Source: Peribacillus loiseleuriae (GTDB lineage: Bacteria > Bacillota > Bacilli > Bacillales > DSM-1321). From it: 64,000 nucleotides of DNA. The stretch covers positions 1,829,812 through 1,893,811 of the forward strand of contig NZ_LFZW01000001.1 of the NCBI RefSeq assembly GCF_001183985.1. Reading direction: 5' to 3'. Position 1 is the stretch's first letter; each line of letters opens with the position of its first letter. A model generated the notes under the pieces. That model made no database searches, was not told the DNA's origin, and saw nothing but the letters and a program-made list of their open reading frames with translations. The translations under genes were made by a program, and so were the position numbers. Below, piece by piece: positions 59,611-64,000 of the stretch.

Positions 59611-59755
59611 TAAAGATAAACTATTAGACTTTATGTATAAGAGGAAGGTTGCATTGTTTGATATGTACCAGAGAGACTTTGAAGGAGATCCGAGTAAAGT
59701 GTATACACAGTATTGGGAACTCAAATTCTGGCTAGAAGGTGTTGAGCGCGGGTAG
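59597..59755 (+). CDS. Small phage protein (52 aa)
   Basis: TTG start with AAAGGAAG upstream; 'LTEIDKDKLLDFMYKRKVALFDMYQRDFEGDPSKVYTQYWELKFWLEGVERG' (in part). Helical, coupled to the preceding gene. A longer frame to the left has no RBS. Confidence 0.6.
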   Translation: MTEIDKDKLLDFMYKRKVALFDMYQRDFEGDPSKVYTQYWELKFWLEGVERG

Positions 59756-59777
59756 TTTGATGTTAAGAAAGTGTATA

Positions 59778-59791
59778 ATGAATAAAATTAC
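59778..59791 (+). repeat. SPbeta-type repeated element, copy 14
   Basis: ATGAATAAAATTAC then AGATTATTAAACATGGTATAA, like copy 4 with its TATGGT extension. Confidence 0.6.
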
Positions 59792-59858
59792 AGATTATTA
59801 AACATGGTATAAACGAGATGAGACATAAAGAAATTAAAATCAAATGGAGGTATTTAAT

Positions 59859-59948
59859 ATGATTTATGAAATTAGATCAAGAAAGATGTTGGAATATCCT
59901 AGTGTAGACAATATGATCACCTCTCAAAATTCAATAAGAATAGTTTAG
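59859..59948 (+). CDS. 29-aa small protein
   Basis: AATGGAGGTAT then 'MIYEIRSRKMLEYPSVDNMITSQNSIRIV'. Behind repeated-element copy 14; possibly truncated. Confidence 0.4.
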   Translation: MIYEIRSRKMLEYPSVDNMITSQNSIRIV

Positions 59949-60028
59949 GTTAAATTGAAATAAATATATTGTCGTTTGGAATTACAATAGCGGTGATTAA
60001 GGAAATAAAAAGCCGATTTCAATAGAAA

Positions 60029-60052
60029 AAGCGTAACTATCTAGTAGCTACG
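60029..60052 (-). terminator. Terminator of the 122-aa gene
   Basis: 'gcgtagcta'/'tagttacgc' hairpin overlapping the stop region, T-rich on the reverse strand. Confidence 0.55.
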
Positions 60053-60405
60053 CGATCATTTAAACGATTAAGCTTACTTATAGGTATTAGGATACCTCCA
60101 TTGTGATCTTCATGAAGATAGAGAATCGTCCAGTAATCAGAAATATCAATATGTCTTTTTACTTGTTCATATTGCTTATATTTAAAGTTCGTTACGCATG
60201 TACCAGATATACACTTAAATATATGATAGAAGCCTCCTTCGGTTCGCTCAGGTGAGTCTTTTAACATATAGGATTTTACAATATGAACACTGGGATAACC
60301 GTCGTGAAAACTCTCGATTTGCACACATGTTTCACCAAGAAATACATCTTTTTTAATATTGATATCATTTGGGGATAAAGATCTGTTGGTAGGTATGGCT
60401 ATCAC
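60037..60405 (-). CDS. Hypothetical protein (122 aa)
   Basis: GTG start with TAGGAGAAAGG upstream. Beta-rich: 'VFLGETCVQIESFHDGYPSVHIVKSYML', 'ISDYWTILYLHEDHNGGILIPISKLNRL'. No recognised family. Single reverse-strand gene. Confidence 0.55.
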   Translation of the reverse strand: MIAIPTNRSLSPNDINIKKDVFLGETCVQIESFHDGYPSVHIVKSYMLKDSPERTEGGFYHIFKCISGTCVTNFKYKQYEQVKRHIDISDYWTILYLHEDHNGGILIPISKLNRLNDRVATR

Positions 60406-60562
60406 CCTTTCTCCTAGTATTAATTAAGGATATTAAGAGATGAAGAGATTTATGACTATGAAACCTAAAATACTAATTTCAATGTAGAAATGGTTCCGTG
60501 GGAGTATAAGGAAACAAAGGGAAGTGTAATTGTGAATAATATATCTATAGCAAAAAAATCAC

Positions 60563-60790
60563 CTATAAAGGTACTTTAAGGATTAATCTATCATTATATG
60601 AGAAACCTGTAATATAACCTTCTAATTTTAAACGTTCGGCAATTACCACTGCGACTTGATAACCAATGAACCTTATCTTTATCGTCCAGCGTATAAAATC
60701 ATTGATGTGAAATTCATCGCCCTCTTCACACTGTTTTAAGTATTCGATTGCCATATAATATGATTCATTTGCTTGTTGTTTAAAATCCAA
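60563..60790 (-). CDS. Small winged-helix-like protein (75 aa)
   Basis: TTG start chosen because GGAGCG lies 9 nt upstream, whereas the GTG further out sits on the SD itself. 'LKQCEEGDEFHINDFIRWTIKIRFIGYQVAVVIAERLKLEGYITGFSYNDRLILKV' has a helix-helix-wing pattern. Possibly DNA-binding; by eye only. Confidence 0.5.
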   Translation of the reverse strand: MDFKQQANESYYMAIEYLKQCEEGDEFHINDFIRWTIKIRFIGYQVAVVIAERLKLEGYITGFSYNDRLILKVPL

Positions 60791-60848
60791 TTTAATCACG
60801 CTCCTTCTTAGAAGTATATGAACACTAATAGAACTAATGACTCAATTT

Positions 60849-60862
60849 ATAAATAAATTTAC
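60849..60862 (+). repeat. SPbeta-type repeated element, copy 15
   Basis: ATAAATAAATTTAC then TAAATAAATAGATGA. No rightward gene follows closely. Confidence 0.5.
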
Positions 60863-60906
60863 TAAATAAATAGATGAACTATAAAACTTTGATGTGATTA
60901 AGAATA

Positions 60907-60932
60907 TAAAAAACCTCTCCAAATAGAGAGGT
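60907..60932 (-). terminator. Terminator of the riboswitch-controlled gene
   Basis: 'acctctctatttggagaggt' then T5-6 on the reverse strand. Confidence 0.8.
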
Positions 60933-60943
60933 GTCAAAGTTAA

Positions 60944-61144
60944 TTAAACTTGATAATCATTTTTAAATAGCACTTTACATAGCGGACAGTCAACTTCATC
61001 AAGCTTTTTGAATTTAATCTTTCTTAGATCAGACCTTGTGAAGGTTGAAAAATAATTATACTTTTCTCCACAAATACAAGTTTGTTCATCTTTTACAATG
61101 TGCATCTCATTGGTATTACTCAATAAAACTGTGGGATAATGCAA
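60944..61144 (-). CDS. Small zinc-binding protein under c-di-GMP riboswitch (66 aa)
   Basis: TTG start after AGAGGGCGTG. Cys pairs 'CICGEKYNYF' and 'CPLCKVLF' (about 23-25 and 54-57) make a zinc ribbon. It stands alone between riboswitch 2 and a terminator, so it is the only gene that switch controls. Unknown function; presumably a c-di-GMP effector or an orphaned remnant. Confidence 0.65.
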   Translation of the reverse strand: MHYPTVLLSNTNEMHIVKDEQTCICGEKYNYFSTFTRSDLRKIKFKKLDEVDCPLCKVLFKNDYQV

Positions 61145-61171
61145 GGCACGCCCTCTTTTCTCTAATTTTCA

Positions 61172-61273
61172 GGCAAATTAGAAAGGGGATAAACTTGGCA
61201 ACCCGGCTGTCATGGTGATTGGATATCACTTTAGACCCGTGGCTTTGCGTCTTTTACTTTCATAAAATTTGCC
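61172..61273 (-). ncRNA. Cyclic-di-GMP-I (GEMM) riboswitch 2
   Basis: Reverse strand GGCAAATTTTATGAAAG, GACGCAAAGCC, ACGGGTCTAAAG, ACAGCCGGGTTGCC: almost the same aptamer as 52383-52460 with changes mainly in P2/P3. Downstream AATTTGCC (61172-61179) can pair with the P1 5' strand, and overlaps a hairpin (CTAATTT/AAATTAG), the likely expression platform. Confidence 0.88.
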
Positions 61274-61380
61274 ATATCTATTGTAGCATAGGTAAAAGAG
61301 AATGGTTGATTGTTTTTTAATATTCCCTTTTAGAAAGAGAGCTATTGTTTCTTCTGAATCAAGCATTTATTTCAATCTGA

Positions 61381-61406
61381 TAGGTGACAAGAAATCCTGT
61401 CACCTA
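61381..61406. terminator. Perfect hairpin
   Basis: 'taggtgaca'/'tgtcaccta' next to the 3' end of the 70-aa gene; no strong T-run. Confidence 0.5.
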
Positions 61407-61415
61407 TAAATACTG

Positions 61416-61628
61416 TTACTGCTTTCTAGCTGTACGTTTTGCTTCTTCACGACTAGAGAATGAATCTCCGCAAGTGTTATAAACGTAATCACCTGTATGC
61501 ATATCAAGCATATATTCCCTTGACAATGAAGAGTGATTACAGTGAGAGTTCCCTTTGCTTTCCCAATTTTTCTGTATTTCTATTGCTTTGTTGTGTTGGA
61601 TATGGGCCCTTATAATCAACCCTCTCAT
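61416..61628 (-). CDS. Hypothetical protein (70 aa)
   Basis: 'HIQHNKAIEIQKNWESKGNSHCNHSSLSREYMLDMHTGDYVYNTCGDSFSSREEAKR'. Polar, basic. No RBS before the ATG. Divergent from the gene at 61736. Confidence 0.45.
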   Translation of the reverse strand: MRGLIIRAHIQHNKAIEIQKNWESKGNSHCNHSSLSREYMLDMHTGDYVYNTCGDSFSSREEAKRTARKQ

Positions 61629-61735
61629 ATTTTATAAGAATAATATATTCATAATTTGAGGTATTTATTCAACTCATCTAAAAATATATTAAATTAGCAA
61701 TAAATTGCTTCCTTTATAATTAAGGGGGGTAAACT

Positions 61736-61933
61736 TTGAAAATTGACATTGAATTATTAGAAGTATGGATTAAAGAGTGCTTACATCAAGAACTATCTAA
61801 AGAATTAACTATATATCCAGAAATATCCCATGAAATATTTAGAAGAACTGAGGTGTTTGAGGATGTAATGGGTTTTCTACATGATCATGTTAAGATAAGA
61901 ATAAAAAACGCCCAAATAGGCGCTCTTAAATAA
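61736..61933 (+). CDS. Small helical protein, possibly 3'-truncated (65 aa)
   Basis: TTG start after AAGGGGGGTAA. 'IDIELLEVWIKECLHQELSKELTIYPEISHEIFRRTEVFEDVMGFLHDHVKIR', then the frame runs into the terminator of the neighbouring 47-aa gene, suggesting that its real end was deleted. Confidence 0.5.
   Translation: MKIDIELLEVWIKECLHQELSKELTIYPEISHEIFRRTEVFEDVMGFLHDHVKIRIKNAQIGALK
61903..61925 (-). terminator. Terminator of the 46-aa gene (block B)
   Basis: 'gcgcctatttgggcg' then T5 on the reverse strand, same as 32501-32527. Confidence 0.7.
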
Positions 61934-62074
61934 TTACTTAGATTCTTCTTCATCGAGTAACAACTTGGCATTCTCATCTACTAATCCATAACCGGGAATA
62001 TGACCAGCTTTATCTTCGTGATATTTAGTTCCTGAATTATCTGTGTTATTTGTTTTACGTGATTCTTTTTCCAT
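61934..62074 (-). CDS. 46-aa conserved small protein, block B copy
   Basis: Paralogue of 32534-32677: 'SGTKYHEDKAGHIPGYGLVDENAK' core kept, N-terminus changed. AGGAGGTGTAATG before the start. Confidence 0.7.
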   Translation of the reverse strand: MEKESRKTNNTDNSGTKYHEDKAGHIPGYGLVDENAKLLLDEEESK

Positions 62075-62236
62075 TCATTACACCTCCTATAGCGATAGAG
62101 TGTGTGTAAATTAGGAATTTATTCATGTTGAAATTAGGATGTCACAAGGCGCGTGTGCTTTACAGAAGAATTTAGATGTAAATAATCACATTAATTTGTT
62201 ATAATTGAGTTATTGTTATTTTTAGGAGGAAGTTTA

Positions 62237-62665
62237 TTGTCAATTGAAGTAGGTAGTAAGGTACAAGGTAAAGTAACAGGAATCACTAACTTTGGAGCAT
62301 TTGTAGAGTTACCGGGAAACATAACCGGACTTGTGCACATTAGTGAGGTTGCAGATAGTTATGTCAAAGATGTTAATGATCATCTTAAAATTGGAGATCA
62401 AGTTGAAGTAAAAGTCTTAAGTGAAAAAGAAGGTAAGCTTGCTTTATCAATCAAACAAACTATTGATAAACCAGAAGGGCAAGCACAGACTTACACTAAG
62501 AGACCTTTCCGCAAGACTGATAATCGCCCAAAAAGTAATTTCCAACCAAAGGAAACCTTTGATGATAAAATGTCCAAATTTCTAAAATCCAGCGAAGAAA
62601 ACTTATCATCTCTTAAACGTAATACCGAATCCAAACGAGGCGGTAGAGGTGGAAGAAGAGGATAA
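62237..62665 (+). CDS. S1 RNA-binding domain protein, copy 2
   Basis: Encodes the same 142-residue protein as 32846-33274 with about half a dozen silent base differences. Same TTG start and TTTAGGAGG site; the similarity extends some 70 bp upstream with more changes. Flanking block genes are far more diverged. Confidence 0.85.
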   Translation: MSIEVGSKVQGKVTGITNFGAFVELPGNITGLVHISEVADSYVKDVNDHLKIGDQVEVKVLSEKEGKLALSIKQTIDKPEGQAQTYTKRPFRKTDNRPKSNFQPKETFDDKMSKFLKSSEENLSSLKRNTESKRGGRGGRRG

Positions 62666-62688
62666 ACTTTGAAAATAAATCTTAATTT

Positions 62689-62715
62689 CAGCCCTTTTTA
62701 TAGAGGGCTGTTTTA
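62689..62715 (+). terminator. Rho-independent terminator
   Basis: 'cagccct'/'agggctg' with T tails. Replaces the nested repeat found after copy 1. Confidence 0.75.
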
Positions 62716-62865
62716 TATGGCATTGGATTAATAAAACATGGATTAGATAGTTATATATAAACCCCTCAAAACAGTTTAAATAGTGCTGTTTTTTATTAAG
62801 GAAAATTTTATGTATTTATGAATAAATATAAGATACATTAACGATTAACTTAGAGGAGAGATAAG

Positions 62866-63030
62866 ATGGTGCTAAATGCTTTGTACGGTTGGTATCAAAG
62901 AAACATATATAAATTATCTACATATAACAAGAGAAAAGAGATCGAGCAGCTTGAGTTAATAATTAACCGAATCAAAGAAGAGATTAGAAATAGTAAAAAT
63001 AAAGGGGGAACACAATATGTCAATGGTTAA
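62866..63030 (+). CDS. Small basic protein before yopP-like gene, block B copy (54 aa)
   Basis: TAGAGGAGAG then 'MVLNALYGWYQRNIYKLSTYNKRKEIEQLELIINRIKEEIRNS...'. Paralogue of 33501-33668 with the same overlap into the yopP-like frame. Confidence 0.65.
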   Translation: MVLNALYGWYQRNIYKLSTYNKRKEIEQLELIINRIKEEIRNSKNKGGTQYVNG

Positions 63031-63923
63031 CAGAAATAAAATTAATGAAAATATAGTATGTATAGAGGGAGAGCCGACATTAATTTATAATTACATTCAA
63101 TTTTTTTCTATCTAAAAAGGAAAGTAAAAGTCAAATAAGAACTTCAATGGAAACGAGAATAGTGTAGGAAAAAGATATTAAAGATTTTTTCTACATTGCG
63201 AGAGACAAAACATTAGACTGTTTAACACTAGAAGATACAAATATATCCAATGAAGACTTCGAAATGTTTATAGATGAACTTAGAGAATCAGGTATATTTG
63301 TAAACTCATCATTTAATCGTAAAGTAGTCTCCTTAAGAATGTTATTAAAATTTCTACAACCAAAGAAAATTAACGAAATGCGTATTGTTCCCGATGTTAC
63401 TTATTTAAATGAAATTAAAGTATTACCTAATGAGTCAGATAGTTACGGAGCGTTTACAGTAGAAGAAGTAAAGAGGATTTCTGATATAACTTTACAGGTA
63501 GAAAAAGTGAAGCCTAAAATGAAAAGTTTATTTTTCCTACTTGCACTGGATACTGCATTGAGAAAAAATGAGTTGCTGTCTCTCTATTTGCCAAAGTAAT
63601 AAAAATAAAGGGGCTTCCGCCTCAAAGGAATTTAGTCTTCCATAGTATAAGAAAAGCATCTATTATACATTTTTATCAAACAACTAAAGAACCTTATGCC
63701 ACTATGCGATTCGCAAATCATAAGAATGTTAATACTACAACTATATAATATACTTATAAGAGGCAGAAAACTATGGGCGGTAGGCGCTGTGTCAGTTGAT
63801 ATGAGTTTATACAAAGGTGTTAGCAATGAAGTTCTATTAGAAACATTGAAACAACTAGGTAATCCAACATTAATCTTATTAAATCAAAAAATAAGCGAGA
63901 AAAAAATCAGGGAAAATATGTAA
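63017..63923 (+). pseudogene. yopP: YopP-like tyrosine-recombinase-fold protein, broken (copy B)
   Basis: Frame from ATG 63017 (AAAGGGGG) is shifted at a T7 run near 63103, hits a TAG at about 63164, is open 63180-63599 ('DIKDFFYIARDKTLDCLTLEDTNIS', 'ALDTALRKNELLSL'), then loses about 50 codons and continues in other frames with 'HSIRKASIIHFYQTTKEPYATMRFANHKNVNTTT' and a tail to 63923. More decayed than copy A. No yopQ follows inside the window. Confidence 0.7.
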
Positions 63924-63970
63924 TTATTATTTACAATAAAGTTTATAAAATGTATATTAGACTTAATTTG

Positions 63971-63984
63971 ATAAATAAATTTAT
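63971..63984 (+). repeat. SPbeta-type repeated element, copy 16
   Basis: ATAAATAAATTTAT then AGTTACAAAGGGAG, 16 bp from the window end and probably before the next gene. Confidence 0.5.
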
Positions 63985-64000
63985 AGTTACAAAGGGAGAA

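Overview
The window is AT-rich Firmicutes DNA, most likely the chromosome of a Bacillaceae member of the Lysinibacillus/Bacillus type. The evidence is strong AGGAGG ribosome binding sites, frequent TTG/GTG starts, a CotD-like spore coat protein, a Spo0E-like phosphatase, a sigma-B promoter before a YflT-type stress protein, DinR/LexA boxes, and an endolysin ending in an S-layer-homology domain. It is an accessory region: layered, decaying prophage DNA with host-type cargo and insertion elements. No phage structural operon, rRNA or tRNA was seen.

Region 1 (1-11.3 kb) is the wreck of an ordinary siphophage-like prophage. It holds a small XRE repressor, a tyrosine recombinase C-terminal fragment, a frameshifted early gene, an ArpU regulator, a PutAbiC-type abortive infection protein, tail-protein debris, a coiled-coil membrane protein, a holin and an M15 endolysin. 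An SOS-box-controlled YolD-type cluster follows, then a recombinase N-terminal fragment cut by a dead IS630-family element.

Region 2 (11.4-17.3 kb) has two methyl-accepting chemotaxis proteins separated by about 1.9 kb of hairpins and remnants.

Region 3 (17.4-34.7 kb, block A) is a string of very small phage-type genes in short transcription units. Many are preceded by a recurring 14-bp element close to AAAGATAAAWTTAC, which I read as the SPbeta repeated element. It runs through two XRE regulators, a 47-aa reverse-strand gene, an S1-domain protein and a broken YopP-like recombinase. An intact YopQ-like and YopR-like (MrpR-type) pair follows at 34.8-37.2 kb.

Region 4 (37.3-43.1 kb) holds an XRE regulator, an SDR oxidoreductase with its divergent TetR regulator and a perfect operator palindrome, a CotD-like gene, single-gene cassettes each closed by a hairpin, an HNH gene next to a cos-like GC-rich stretch, and an amidase/LexA chimera.

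Region 5 (43.2-64 kb, block B) is a diverged co-linear copy of block A. At least ten gene families recur in the same order with an offset of about 23-30 kb, ending in the same 47-aa gene / S1 protein / small protein / broken YopP series. Inserted in it are an ORF-deleted group II intron, a DinB protein, a Fur-box siderophore-binding lipoprotein, a cupin, a CheY-like regulator, an IS66 fragment, an MFS/YeiL pair and a DEDDh exonuclease. Two cyclic-di-GMP-I riboswitches lie on the reverse strand.

The main reading is that an SPbeta-type early/lysogeny region was duplicated. The YopP-like recombinase was lost in both copies, while one YopQ/YopR pair and many candidate operators remain. Several frameshifts fall in homopolymers, so some apparent pseudogenes could be sequencing errors. 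In-frame nonsense codons elsewhere show that real decay is widespread.
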